64,000 bases of DNA from Oehlia diaphana (lineage: Eukaryota > Glomeromycota > Glomeromycetes > Glomerales > Glomeraceae). A program made the position numbers and the translations under genes. Positions 1 through 12,433 of the stretch are shown one piece after another; position 1 is the stretch's first letter, and the number at the start of each line of letters is the position of its first letter. The stretch spans positions 32,512 to 96,511 of the forward strand of contig QZLH01000047.1 of the NCBI GenBank assembly GCA_003833135.1. The letters are read 5' to 3'. Below the pieces are notes generated by a model. The model made no database searches and was not told the DNA's origin. It saw only the letters and a list, made by a program, of their open reading frames with translations.

Positions 1-1056
1 ATATTCTCTTCCAACAATAACTTCGGGTGCTATGTAAGGAAGATTTCCATATATACTTGTTGAAGATTTATCAGCAGGTCCACAAAATCCAAGATCACTA
101 ACACGCCAAGAATTATTAAGTTGAGAATGTAATATATTTCCAGAATGTAAATCTCTATGAATTGCTTTCTCATAATGAATATAAAGAAATGCAAGAATTA
201 TTTCATAAATAATTTTCATTCTATCTTTCCATGTAAGTTGATTATGATTTTGTTGTAAATATTTTCTTAAATCTATATCCATTTTCTCTATTACAAGCAT
301 ATAATTTCCGTTTGATGGATTTTGTGTTAAACCAAAACATCGAACAACATCTGCCCATTTATTACTTATAGTTAAATGTGATTTAGCCTAAAAGACAATA
401 ATTTGTAAAAATACTAGTGCTAATACAAAAAATTACAACAATTTTATGAAATATAGAATACAAACCTCTTCAAACCAACTTTGATTTGCACTTTCAACAT
501 TTTCTAATTTTTTTAATATTACTTCGTGATCTCCAAATCTTTTTAATTGTTTTTTTTCAGAATCCCATTCTATATACATTCCATTAACCCAATCTGCTGT
601 ATAAATTTCTGAGAATCCACCTTTTGTTAAATATTTAATATTTTCTAAATTACTATATGGGATCCATTCAACTATATTCTCTGGTCCAAGAGATTCCATT
701 TGACATTTCTGTATTAAATTATCAATATCATCATTCCCGGATGTCCAATTTGGAAAATTATCTTTTAAATAATTTCGAACACAATATTCACAATATAATG
801 TGGCTAAACATTCTTGGTTACAATTTTCACAAATTCTTTTTGTTCCTGAATTATTTCTAATTTTACTTCGATCATAATTTTTAACTAATAATCTTATTGC
901 ATAAGTTTTTTCATCATTTGTAAGAATTTTATCAGCAAGGACTGTTTGTTTTTTAAATTCGAAATGTTTGTGTATATCATTGTAAATATTAGTATCTGTT
1001 AATGTTGTTGCTCTATTATTTGTTGCATAAATTAACCCATATCGAAGAGTGGACAT
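1..1056 (-). CDS. Protein kinase (TKL-like, Glomeromycotina type), 3' end beyond the window
   Basis: Two exons are visible: 466-1056, starting at ATG 1054-1056, and 1-387. They are joined in phase 0 across a 78-bp intron (GTTTGT..TTTTAG). The N-terminal part has a Cys-pair segment (C-E-N-C, then C-E-Y-C) and an SGN-DDID block. The kinase domain begins with a glycine loop (KGGFSEIYTADW) and a VILKK lysine strand. Exon 2 carries the catalytic loop HRDLHSGNIL, a DLG triplet in place of DFG, and YGNLPYIAPE, followed by the window edge. All key residues of an active Ser/Thr or dual-specificity kinase that should be visible are present. The substrate is unknown; this family is hugely expanded in Rhizophagus and is assumed to act in signalling. 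The same N-terminal architecture recurs in the 12434-16085 locus. The C-lobe is not in view, so completeness cannot be judged. Confidence 0.9.
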
Positions 1057-1163
1057 AATGAGAAAGAAATAAATGATTATTAAGTTCGTTACTCTGAGAT
1101 AAATTAGTGAAATGCAAATTGTTGATCAAACTTCATGTTGTGCCCACATAAATTTTGTGACCT

Positions 1164-1187
1164 TGAGGCGTAGTATTTTACGCCTCA
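1164..1187. repeat. Short perfect hairpin
   Basis: TGAGGCGTA and its exact reverse complement TACGCCTCA are separated by 6 bases, about 110 bp upstream of the kinase start. It could be a cruciform or protein-binding site, or the core of an old miniature element. No flanking duplication was seen. Confidence 0.5.
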
Positions 1188-2908
1188 TAACCAAAAAAAG
1201 AAAAATATTACTACGATTTATTATTGTACTTTCTATATTTAGTATAACTTAAAATTAAAAATTTTTATTTTTTTTTTCAGCGAATACAATTTACAGTATG
1301 TTTAACAAATTTGATTGTCATTACTTAATGAATTGATAATATCCTTGTTATTGATTAATATTCAAATAATTTTCAATGGTTATTATTTAATAGATTATTA
1401 ATTTATTGTTATTTTTAAATCTTACTTAAAAATTAATATAAACATGATTGATGAAAGATCAATTTTCTTTAAGTTATTTTAAATTGAATTTATTTTAAAT
1501 AATGGTGAGTAACGAGCATGAAAGATTAAGAAATCATTCAATTTATTATTTCTACTAAAAAAGTCATATCTAAGAGAAGAATTTCTGTAGAATTATAATA
1601 ATGATCGCAAATATAAGTTTGAACAAAATATATGGGAAAATGGTTAATAAAAAAAATAAATGAAAGATATTATTACATCATTATGTGTAGTACTTAACAA
1701 TTAGTGTAATAATAACAGATAAATAAGGAATAGGTCAGGCGCAGGGATTTTCATATATTACACAATTCAAATTATTTATATGGAGACTATTCTAATTGTC
1801 AAACAAATTTTTTTTAGTTATATAAATAATTTTAAAATAAATAATTTCCTTTGTTTATGAAATAATCTCGTGATAATTATGTTAGAGGCATAGAAACTTT
1901 TGTCACTTAATACACTTTAAAAAATTGATACATATGAATTATAAATAATTGAATTTATAATTAACAATTAATTAACAACAATTTATTCTTAAAATATAAA
2001 CTGTCAACATTTAAAGCATTGATGAATTGATTATTAGTTGATTTTTAAATTCAACCATTCCATTTTAACAACTTGCTAATTAAAAACATAATGCCTTCCA
2101 TCCTTTTATTTCTTTATTAAGAAAATTGAAAACATATTGAGTACATTAGTAATTAGACTTACTGTAGTATAGAGATAAAAACAATTAATCTTAGGATTGA
2201 TGAAAATATTCTCAAATATAAAAAATATTTCTTTTTTAATATAAAATCATATAATATACAATATATCACGCGAAATAAAATCTATCATAAAATTACATCT
2301 TTTATATTTTTTATCAAGTTTTCTTATCAATATTCCTGGGATTTTATTAATCGAAAAATCATCTTCCAATTTTCCACGTGACCTATTGGCGCGTTCAAAC
2401 GATTTAGCATCGCCACCGAAAAGTATTACAACATGCCGGTTACATGTGGTTTCGGATAATAGTATCATTTTAATAGGAAACTTGAATTTCATATGAAATG
2501 AAAATAAATAGAGTTTAAAAAAATATTATAATTCTTAACCTTGGGTCCACAATTGTTTGAGTACTGTATTTACATGAATTGTATAGTTTATTTGATTCCC
2601 TTTCATTATTAGAAAGTCATAAAAAATTTATAATTTGTTGTATAGATTCGTTCAATAAAAATTTTTACTTAAGTAAATCGCTTATATCATAATTGGTGAT
2701 AATTCAATAAATCATTGCATCTAAAGCGATCACATTTAACCTTTAATGCAATAATAAATAAAGGTTATTATAACAATCGTACTTAAAGTAGAAAATCAAA
2801 TAAAATATTCTAAATTCAAAATAAATTAATTTTAAACATACCTTACCGTATTTATACTATATATCAGAAACAGAAACTGAGATATATATAATTGCAAAAT
2901 GAAAATCT

Positions 2909-2914
2909 TTTATT
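2909..2914 (-). terminator. Putative polyadenylation signal of the F-box gene
   Basis: TTTATT on the plus strand reads AATAAA on the minus strand, about 60 bp past the F-box stop codon. The position fits a eukaryotic poly(A) signal. In such AT-rich DNA, chance matches are common. Confidence 0.35.
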
Positions 2915-2971
2915 GAATTTGCCTTCATAAATCATAATACATAGATATTTAATTAATACTAAAACGAGTAA

Positions 2972-4450
2972 TTACACGCCTATGTCTTTAATTACTCCTT
3001 CAATTTTATATTTACTGATAAGTTTCATATATAAATCATTTTTATGATAAAAATAATAATCATCGAAATAAATGGAAACTGCAGGTCGTCCTTTCCATTT
3101 TTCAAAGAATGTCTCAAAAGCTTTTAAAGAAAATCTAATGTCATAAGAAATTCTAATTACTCTTAGATTAATTGATGCTTCTTTAACTAACAATTTTGAC
3201 AAATAATCTCCATATTCTAACTCTCTCGCTTTATAATATGTATCCTTAAAATATAATGATCGCAAATTTTGACATCTTTTAAGTAATTTTTCAAATTCGT
3301 TAAAATGATTCTCCAATAATGGAAATATAGGAATTGATAAATGTTCAACTAAATAACAATTTTCATAAATTGTACGTAAAAAATTAAGAGAGTCATCATT
3401 AAAACTATCTTCATCCCATTGATAATCATTGATTAATAATTCTTTAAGATATAAGCTATTTTTAATTATGTAATTGACTTGATAAATTTCTATAAAATCT
3501 ATCTTTAGGATCTCAAGATCACGATAAGCCACCTTTTCTAATTTTTCATTAAAATCTTTATTCTTTAAAAATATTGGTGAATTAATATCTAATATTTTTA
3601 AATTATGAAATTCTAGGATTGTATATTGTAGAAATGTATAATCATAATCATCGTAAATATCATAGAAATTGACGTGATGACCGTAATAATATTGAAGCTT
3701 TACTTCAAAATGATTAAGGGTATTTGCATGTTTTTTTAATATATTAAAAATGTCTTTATAAGGGTCTTCCAATAGTAGTTCTGATAAATTTTCTTCATCT
3801 TTCCATTTAAAATATTTCAAATTTTTTTGAAGTTCGATTAACTTAATAGTTCCATGATTAGCTTTTAAGTTTTTATTAATAATGATGATTCTTTGTATTT
3901 GTTGACAGATATGTGCTAATCTGTAAAAGTACTTAGGATCAATCAATGTATCACAAGTTAATTCACAAAGTGATTCAAGACGGATCTTTGCTTCCGGAAG
4001 ATATACTAGCTCATAGGTACCACGTATGTTCAAATACTTTATTTCTGGACATTTCTTTATCAAGAAACTATAAATTTCCTCTTGTAAAAGAAATTGATTA
4101 TATTCTGATGATGATCCAATGGAAATTATATTATCTATAATTTTTGTATCAATACTTTTACAGAAAGACAAATAATCAAATGCAAGTGATTGGTTTGAAA
4201 TTAGAATTTCTTTTTTTGTTAAGAATTCTTTAATATCATTGGATAAATAAGAAGTAATAATAGAGTATAAAGAATTTTTTTTACAATAATTAATAGAATA
4301 GCACCAAGGATTCCTCCATAAAATTGGAATCATAGTTTCACACCAAATTCTATTAACCATTAGACATGAAAAGAGAAATTTTGAATTTTTTGTATTATTT
4401 TGTAATTTCTCATATATTAAGAAAAGAATATCTTTATTAAATTTAGACAT
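2972..4450 (-). CDS. F-box / leucine-rich-repeat-like protein
   Basis: A single uninterrupted frame of 492 codons. The first ~48 residues form an F-box: ILFLIYEKLQ, then LFSCLMVNRIWCETMIPILW, the Leu/Val/Trp pattern that binds Skp1 in SCF ubiquitin ligases. The rest is Leu/Ile-rich with irregular leucine-rich-repeat-like segments (for example LEILKIDFIE and LKELLINDYQ), which probably present substrate. This fits the large F-box family of Rhizophagus, whose members are typically ~450-550 residues with no intron. The ATG (4448-4450) is immediately preceded on the coding strand by a run of about two dozen A. The gene appears complete and undamaged. The target of the ligase is unknown. Confidence 0.85.
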   Translation of the reverse strand: MSKFNKDILFLIYEKLQNNTKNSKFLFSCLMVNRIWCETMIPILWRNPWCYSINYCKKNSLYSIITSYLSNDIKEFLTKKEILISNQSLAFDYLSFCKSIDTKIIDNIISIGSSSEYNQFLLQEEIYSFLIKKCPEIKYLNIRGTYELVYLPEAKIRLESLCELTCDTLIDPKYFYRLAHICQQIQRIIIINKNLKANHGTIKLIELQKNLKYFKWKDEENLSELLLEDPYKDIFNILKKHANTLNHFEVKLQYYYGHHVNFYDIYDDYDYTFLQYTILEFHNLKILDINSPIFLKNKDFNEKLEKVAYRDLEILKIDFIEIYQVNYIIKNSLYLKELLINDYQWDEDSFNDDSLNFLRTIYENCYLVEHLSIPIFPLLENHFNEFEKLLKRCQNLRSLYFKDTYYKARELEYGDYLSKLLVKEASINLRVIRISYDIRFSLKAFETFFEKWKGRPAVSIYFDDYYFYHKNDLYMKLISKYKIEGVIKDIGV

Positions 4451-4473
4451 TTTTTTTTTTTTTTTTTTTTTTT
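4450..4473 (-). promoter_or_regulatory. Poly(A) leader abutting the F-box start codon
   Basis: A 24-base T run on the plus strand (its first T overlaps the CAT of the start codon). In the mRNA this would be an uninterrupted poly(A) stretch directly before AUG. A-rich leaders in yeasts favour initiation, so a translational role is possible, but the tract could equally be a slippage-prone homopolymer. Confidence 0.4.
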
Positions 4474-6070
4474 GAAGAATAGGAATAAATAATAGGATAA
4501 AAAGTATAAATAAATAAAATCAATATTATATGAAACTCCGATGTACTGTACAATCATGATGCTGATTGATAATGTTTCACCGAAATATATATGGTAATTA
4601 CCTGGGTCTCGGTTACACTGGGGGACGCGTTTGATGGTGATTTTTGAACCAGAAATATCTCTTGGCTTCAATACACCAAAGGTGGTTGGGATCGTGTAAG
4701 GAATCTTTTTATAACCTTCTGCACCTAAGTTAGAAGCGAGTTATTTAGATATCTCAATATTTATAAAAAGTTATGTTTTAGTAATAATTTTCTTGGATGA
4801 TATCCTTCAAACTATTTTAATCACACAATTGGGTATGTATATTAACCTTAATACAGATTACAAGTAACTAAAATATCATGCACCAATTATGACAACGAAC
4901 GGAACGTTACTTTCTTTGCTCCTGTCACCATCTTCAAGGCCTAGTTGTTTCTCTAATAGTATCCACTTATCTTCACATCATTCTTCTCTTCTTCTCGTGG
5001 GAATTTGATGGTTCTACGATATACGTAATTTTATTTGCTAATGTTACGTCTTAGATCATTGCAGACCAATTCTAATTATCCTAGATGCAAAACATATCGT
5101 ATAGTTAACATAGTAAAGCTTGTTGTATTATAATACAAAATTTTCAATCATTTAGGAGAAAAAAGTGCACGTTTTTGTCAAGCCTGGTAATGTTGTTGGT
5201 CCAAAGTGTAATAATTTTAATTACCAAAAGAGTATATGGAATACCTACGATGCTTCACACATAAAGAAAAAGGTATGATCGCACAATCTTCCCGATTATG
5301 CATGATCCCAGATTGTAAAAAGCCAGCTGTGAAAAACACTTTATGATGAAGCGAAAGCAAGAGTGTGTTTAGCAAGGCAACTTTGAGTAAAAAATATTTT
5401 AGGCGAAAATAATATTCTATACGAAGCATACGATACCATTGGGAGGATGGAGTGTGTTCAAAAAAGCATCCTGTATCTGCTATAACTGAAGCTTGGTAAT
5501 TACAAAATGTTTAACAGAATCACAAAGATAATAATGATATAGAAAGAAAACAAGAATTGTTAATGTACTTGTCTAATTAATGTTCTAGTAACAAAGGTTA
5601 CACATATGGGATATGACATCGTAGCAATGATAATTATATTGATTATAACTAGGAATGGGTAAGTCTGGAGCAAAAACGACACATGAAGGCCGATCATTTT
5701 CATAGTACTTGTGGTAAATCTTTTAGTTTTGAAAGACTACAGTGTATTTTGAGTGATTAAAGGTAGGAAAAATAGAATCTTCGCAAATTGATTTTAAGAA
5801 AACCGAATATTTAAATCCAAATGCAATTTAATAATTATATATCTTTTTTTACACAATATTAAATAATTTTTTTTATTTTTGATTATTTGTTCTCATTAAT
5901 ATTCAATTATTGCAAATTCTTAAAAAGAAATATTTAACTTTAGGACTTTAAAAATTGTTATTAAAAAAGAAAACAATTACTTACAGTATTACGAAAATAA
6001 TAATCTTTGTAAATATGAATTATTTTTAAAACTTTCAAAATAAAATAAAGAAATAAGAGCTGTTAAACAT
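4474..6070. other. Intergenic, no supported gene
   Basis: AT-rich sequence with several short open frames (for example minus strand 5217-5429) that lack domains or splice support. From ~5780 it becomes the upstream flank of the BTB-TLDc copy at 6178. Confidence 0.5.
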
Positions 6071-6177
6071 GCAGTAACACTTTGATCACCATAAAAATTT
6101 AATATATAAGGTTAATTTTTGGGTCTCAATTTTTGACAAGCCTTTCTCCCTAAAATAAACGTAGTACATTCTTAACA
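6071..6177 (+). promoter_or_regulatory. Conserved upstream block of BTB-TLDc copy 1
   Basis: This block contains GATCACCATAAAAATTTAAT, then AATATATAAGGTTAAT and CTCCCTAAAATAAAC just before the ATG. The same ordered motifs precede the copies at 24507, 26540 and 29135. The ATATATAAGG element is a plausible TATA box. Confidence 0.5.
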
Positions 6178-7656
6178 ATGTCATCAAAATTTTTGGAAGA
6201 GTTATCTAATGATTATGAAAAACTTTTCGAAATTGAAATAGGATATGATGTTATTATTTATTCAGGAGAAGAACCGAATATTAAAGAAATCCATGCTCAT
6301 TCAAATATTTTATGTATTAGGTCAAAATAATTTCGTACAGCATTTTCTAATGAATGGGCTGAAAAACAAGATGGAAAAATTTATTTTAAAAAATCAAATA
6401 TTTCTCCTCATTTATTTGACATCATTCTTAGGTATTAAATATTTACATAGTATTAAATTTTTTTTTTTTTGTTTTTTTTTGTTCAAAAATTACTAAAAAA
6501 TTTTTTTTATTATTCTATTGTTTAGGTTTATTTACAGTAGAAATATTGAATTGAAAAATTTACAAGGACCTGATGTATTGAAATTATTAATAGCTGTAGA
6601 CGAACTTAATATCCATCAATTAATTTCTCATATTCAAGAATATTTAATTGAACATCAAACTGAATTTTTACATCAAAATCCAAGCGGTATTCTTGAAATT
6701 GTCTACCAGCATAAAACATTTACGAATTTAGGGATTTTTGCCTTGAAAATATTTGTGAAGATCCTAAAATTTCATTTAATTCTGATAAATTTGTTAACTT
6801 AAAAGCTCCTTTATTGGAATTATTGCTAAAAAGAGATGATTTAAATTTGGATGAAATTGAAGTTTGGGAAAGTTTAGTGAAATGGTGTTTTGCTCAACAG
6901 AATATAAATAATGATCCAACAAAATGGGACAAAGATGACATTACAAAAATTGAGAGGTCATTACATGTATTTATTCCACTTATTAGATTTAATGATATTG
7001 AACCTATAGATTTCTTTTATAGAGTTTACAATTATAAGGATGTTCTACCACAAGATTTGATTCATGATCATTTAGAATTTCATATTGTTCCTGATGTAAA
7101 GCCTAAAACTAATGTGCCATTACCAAGAAAATCAAATTTGAAACCTAAGCTTGATTCAACCATAATTCAATCAAACCACATTCCTCTTATTGCTTCATGG
7201 ATTGATAGAAAAGATTCTTTACATTACAATAACGAAAATATTCCTTATAATTTCAAATTATTGTATCATACAGGTCGGAATAGATTTGATGCTGCATCAT
7301 TACATAGAAATTGTGATAATAAAGGAGCGACTATTTGGGTAGCAAAAATTCAAGGTTCAACACAATTAATTGGAGGATATAATGGGTGGGAATTGTGGTT
7401 GGAAAAATACTAGAGATAGTTTTCTATTTAATTTTACAGATGGAAAAAATATCTGCTGCAAAATTTGGCTATGTTAAAGATCCAAGTAAAGCTATTTATT
7501 GTGGTGAAGACCGAGGTATGCAAATGGGGTTTTTTTTACTGTAATGGCAATAATAAATGAGTAAATAATGATGTTAATGCTAGCTATCCTGATATAAGTA
7601 TTCCAAGATCTTTTACAGTGGAAAGTTATGAAGTATTTCAGGTGACTAAAAAATAA
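6178..7656 (+). pseudogene. BTB-BACK-TLDc gene, inactivated (copy 1)
   Basis: Exon 1 is 6178-6431 and exon 2 starts at 6526, the same intron position as in the intact copies. The BTB start (SSKFLEELSNDYEKLFEIEI) is followed by a nonsense change: the conserved S-K-Y-F-R reads S-K-stop (TAT to TAA, about 6328). A 1-base deletion near 6735 shifts the frame in the BACK region, where the family reads TDLWDFC. About 14 bases are missing near 7382, within the TLDc motif GGYNPLDW, shifting the frame again. A TGA at 7558-7560 replaces the conserved Trp of the EWANND segment. The final Y-E-V-F-Q-V-T-K-K-stop is still recognisable. Several independent lesions make function very unlikely. Confidence 0.9.
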
Positions 7657-8258
7657 GAAAAAAAATTCATATATTATAAGTCAATTAGATAAATAAATTA
7701 ATAATTATATTATATTTAATATTTAATAGTATGTATGAACTATTTCTTTGTTATTTGATAAAAACATTATCAGCAGTACAATTTTATTAAAAATTATTAG
7801 CAGCTGTGAGTTAAATTATTACTTTTTTCACATATAATAAAAAAATAAATACAGTCATCAAATCTATTCTTTATGCACTTTTGCTTTATTGCAAACATAT
7901 CACATGTGAATTATGATCAGGAAGGATTGTGAGAATAAACGTTTGCTACTTTTTTACATATGATTGCTAACGAGCTCCTGTCCATTTCACTATTTGAACA
8001 CATTAAATTTATCAGCGACCAAGAATCATAATTATTATAAACTTTAATTCTTTAAATTTGTTTTAATTAAAGGTAAAAAAGCATAAAAAAAAATTTCAAC
8101 ATTGACATTAGTTTTTTTCATTGGTAAAACTCAATCTTTTCAGATCAAATATCAAAATACTGCTTCAATAGATATTATCTGGAGATTTATAATGTAAACA
8201 TTAGTATCAAACTGAATCATAGATGCCGCTAAAATGATTTAGTCAAAGTGACTTACAG
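7657..8258. other. Intergenic, no supported gene
   Basis: AT-rich 3' flank of the BTB-TLDc pseudogene, ending at the left terminus of the hAT element. No open frame or structured repeat stands out. Confidence 0.5.
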
Positions 8259-10277
8259 AAGTGTTCCGATCTGATATTCCTAAAGAGTCATCCGGATTCA
8301 ATCCAGATTATGATGACCCATCCAGATTATAATCCATTCATCCTTTATTTAGCCGTCCAATTTTAAGGATTCATCCTTAATTTTGGATCTATCGGGATTT
8401 ATCCTAATCCGAATTTAACATTTGATCTGTGTAAATATAAAAATTCCCAATTATTCAATTTATGTTTTAACAAATAAAATAATAACAAAATTATCATATT
8501 CAATATAATTAAAGAAAATTTTATTAGATTTGATGAAAAAAAATACATGAAATTTAATGAAAAAATTTAATCTAATTCAGTTTCATCCCATTCTTTCTCA
8601 AAAACTTCCATTGACGAATATTTCTTTTCAAAAATAACATCTGCTGACCTGCCAAATTTGTATCTAAACGTGTTCTTTTCACTGAAATTAAATTACTAGC
8701 ATGTGAAAACAATCTTTTACTTGATACCGACGTCGCTGGTATTCCAAGATATTTGTGTGCAATTTGGGATATTTTTGGAAAAAGTTTTGCACGAATTCGC
8801 CACCAATCTAGTGGATTTTCTGCTGCCAATGTGACTGGCATTACCAAATAATTACTTATTTCATCAATGGTTGTGGGTAATTTGTCTTTTTTACTTTTAG
8901 TTTGACAGCGTTGACGGTATCCTTTTGCGAGTGCAATGATGATTCTGCATCTGAAATAGGTATAGTTAGATTTGATGGCTCTACTGCAGGTGAGTGTGGT
9001 GTTGAATTATTGATTCCATTTCACTGAATTTATCACGAAGTTTTTGAATTATTCATTCTTTTTCATCATCTGATACAAATCCATTCTTTATAGTAAAGAT
9101 CCAATAAAGAGGCCATTAAAACATTACATCTTTTACTTTAAAATCTGGCGTAATCCATGTAGCAGCGATGCCAATATATCTATGTTTAGCTCTACTGGAT
9201 CAAAGATCAGTAGTGAGACACACCATTGCTGTAGTTTCGTTTAAAATATTTTTTAAAATTTTGTTTATTGTGTAATTAACATTGTTTTAATTTTTTGCTC
9301 ACCAGGTACTACAATTTTTCTTTATAAGCTGGATTTGTAACAGTGGTAATAGGTTGGTTGGTAAGCAGCATCCATTTAAGAAGAGATTCTTCACGTTGCT
9401 TTTGAATATGCTTAGGATGAGGTCGATGAAATCGAGCAAAATCAGTAATTTTTGTATTTCTTAACTAAAAAAAATCAATTAGTATTAAATTTTTACGTCA
9501 TAAACTTTAAACATTTGGATATTTTTTAGCATAAGAATTACTCTTTTGAGATTATTTTCACTTTCATCCTCATCAATAATTTGTGAACATCTCGTAATTG
9601 TGCAATAAGATTTCCGGTTGAGGTCTCAGTGTAACATTTTGCCACATTGGTTACCATCTTTTATCTAAAATAGTACAAATACGAGTTTCTTCCCTTTACA
9701 TTCAGTTATATCCTTTTTCAAAATATTGTTTTGTAAATGATGGATTTTGTCTTTATTTACACCTTGACTTTTTTGACTTCCGCTTTCAGAACTTCTGAGT
9801 CTAATAAAAGAACCTGTTTCCATTTCTTTTTCTTAAATAAAAATTAAAATTTACAATTAGAAATTGAAAATATTAACGTTAATTGTTGAAATTCGGCATT
9901 ACCTTTTACTTTTTCTTCTAAAGGATTTTGTGTAATAACTTCTTTCCCAATAATAATTTTGTCTGTCATTATTGATAATTCGAAAATATTTTACTAGGTA
10001 TTTTTTATAATGATTTATTTGTAGAAAATTTCGTCTTCAAAAAAAAAAAAATTTTTTTACAAATTTTATTTCATTACATGTTTCGATCGTTTTGTGAAAA
10101 TTGAATAAAAAAAAGGGTTTAAGGGTTATCAGCCATGACTTATGATTTAATAAACATGGTTCATGAGAAAATTTTCCTAGGATTACCATCCGGATTCACT
10201 AACGGATCCGCCTAAAAATGTATGATGCGGATATTCGAATTCAATCCGGATTGGCTGGATTAGGATCGGAACACTAC
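8259..10277 (-). mobile_element. hAT-superfamily DNA transposon, degenerate
   Basis: The termini share AGTGTTCCGATC (8260-8271) and its reverse complement GATCGGAACACT (10264-10275). ATCCGGATT/ATCCAGATT motifs are repeated just inside both ends, as is usual for subterminal transposase sites. Outside lie ACTTACAG (8251-8258) and AGTTACAG (10278-10285), 7 of 8 matching. That fits an 8-bp hAT target duplication, although the ends are offset by one base. The interior encodes a broken hAT transposase on the minus strand. Length is about 2.0 kb. Confidence 0.75.
8572..9970 (-). pseudogene. hAT transposase remnant
   Basis: Reading the minus strand from ATG near 9970: a short first exon (MTDKIIIGKEVITQNPLEE), a BED-zinc-finger-like stretch (KCGKMLHTETSTGNLIAQL, with one Cys, His residues and the TxNL pattern), then KITDFARFHRPHPKH and EESLLKWMLLTN. 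Next comes the RNase-H-like core piece AMVCLTTDLxSSRAKHRYIG, where a TGA replaces the expected Trp. The C-terminal hATC dimerisation domain at 8572-8847 is open (NPLDWWRIRAKLFPKISQIA, then PATSVSSKRLFS). Several stops and frame changes between the pieces show that the enzyme is dead. Confidence 0.85.
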
Positions 10278-10285
10278 AGTTACAG

Positions 10286-12433
10286 TATGTAAACCATCAT
10301 TTTATCAATCAAATGCTTCTTATAACTATGTTACATACAACGTAATGGATTGCAAGCTAACCAAAAAATATTATATCAGAGTGAATAACAGTGAGATTCA
10401 CGAGCTACAGTAATACACTAGATTTTTTTGTTATGGATAAGTATAATTGTACTATTAAAATAATATAAACTACGAAACTAGTGAAACTATTAAACTATAT
10501 GAAAATTTTAAGTTAAAACTAACAGGAATTACATATAAATGAAGATAGTATCATTTTTTTTAATAAAAAGAATGATCAATTACTACGGCAAATAGTTGAG
10601 TTGAATATCAAATTTGGGTTTATTATCCAATATTAGTGACTTAAAAACTATTGTAATAATAAAGTATTCACACGGAAACTTTCAGTTAAAATAAAACTTT
10701 ATAAATATTCCTCATGTAAAGGGTTAATTAATTATTGAACTTGAAACTTGCATTGTTAATCACCATATTAACATTCTTATTCGATGAGCATAATTATGTC
10801 ACTTCAAAACTTCTATAGTAAATCAAATAAATCTATAATTTCACTGCATTTAAAATACATCGAGTGTGAATTTTTCAATGTTGAAGTAAGCTTTTTATAT
10901 TAATTTATATACTATTTTGGTAGTAATATTTTGTTTGTTTCTTTTATCAATATATTAAAATTATAAAGTCTGTAACTGTTAATATATAAAAAGATCTAAT
11001 ATTAGACTACATTTTTATCATTTTTATTAAATCTTTATTTATTAAATAAAAATAAAAATAATAATAAAAATAGATTTAAAATTCTTGAAATTCTTATAAT
11101 GATATTCCAAACTCTTTAAAAAAAGTAAGTCAACTCTTTACAAAAAGTAAGTCATTTCTTTAAAGATATTATGATTTCAAAAAAACAGATATTTATGAAA
11201 TTATCATTAATGAAGTATTTACCGGTAAAAACTTCTTTATAAATTATACTGATATACCGTAAAATTGATCAAGATTAGATTTATAAATTATTATTAACTG
11301 TGAAATAATAAATCTATATCGCATCTAAATCAAATTGAATATATATTAAAATTACAGTACAATAATGAATTAGTGATCCAATGCGCCAATAAAGATTAAT
11401 TGTAAATGTATATTTATAAACTTAAATAATAATAATTTTGAATATACTTTATTTTAACAATCATTATTATATTACTATTATATTACATACTAATAAATAT
11501 GATATCATTATAAAAATTTCAATCATTTTATAAGAATGATCATTATACTATTTAAAACAATTCTACAATTCTGGGATATTTCATAGAACTCAACAGAATA
11601 CTTAAATGAATATATAACATTCTTTCTAGAAAATTGAACTTTGACTATTATGTAAATGTTCAATTGTTTATTTATTAATTTTTATTTTTTAATTTTTTTT
11701 TTTTTTTTGATGTTTTACATTTCAACATGAAATAATATTTACGATGAAAAATTAGATTTAGCAAAAAAAAAAAAAAGTTTCTTACAAACAATTCTTTTAA
11801 AGTTAATATTCTAGTAATAAAAACCTTTATTTTAGTCACTTAAATACATCGTAAATTCTGGAATAATAATAATAATAATTTAAGATTTATTGATGTAATA
11901 TAATTTCTTGTCAAATTGCATAATTGGTCTGTTTTAAAATAAAATAGTACTCTATATTCCCAATTGTTTGACAAGAGAGATATAATAATAACGTCTGAAT
12001 ATTGATTAACTTATATTTTCCTTAAAGCAATACGACTGTAATACGCACGAAGTCTTAAATTAATCTAACGTTCTTCTTTGAAATCAAAAAATAGTTAGCA
12101 TCATCAGAATTAAAGCCAAATTAACAGTTAGCTTAACATCCTTCTTGGTCAAAAAATTAAGAATGTTAAACTAAAATTAATTTGGAGCAGCCTAAATAAA
12201 TATATTTATCTGATAAATTTGATTTAATCATGCAATCATAGCATTCTAAATTATCATTGATTTCTATTCTAACATAAAATTATAATTTTTAGATATGTAT
12301 ATTACAATAATAAAATTTAATAATTCATTACTTACTTCGTTAAGGCGCTATCAGATACGTCATCTTCATTCAAATACAACAGTCCAAAAGTTCTGATTGT
12401 GACGATTCTAATCAATTAATAGTTAATTATAAA
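10286..12433. other. Intergenic, AT-rich
   Basis: About 2.1 kb without a supported gene. It contains homopolymer T and A runs (about 11690-11710 and 11764-11776). At its right end (about 12370-12400) there may be a short extra 3' exon of the downstream minus-strand kinase. Confidence 0.5.

Larger units (their letters stand above)
1057..2971. other. Intergenic, AT-rich
   Basis: No supported gene. It probably holds the promoter of the kinase on its left and the 3' flank of the F-box gene on its right. A perfect 9-bp inverted repeat lies at 1164-1187. A short minus-strand open frame at 2247-2492 (81 codons) shows no recognisable domain. An AATAAA-type polyadenylation signal for the F-box gene is read on the minus strand at 2909-2914. 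Confidence 0.6.

Noticed and set aside
2247..2492. 81-codon minus-strand open frame (MKFKFPIKMILLSE..)
   Set aside because: No domain, no splice context and an AT-rich intergenic location. In this composition such frames occur by chance.
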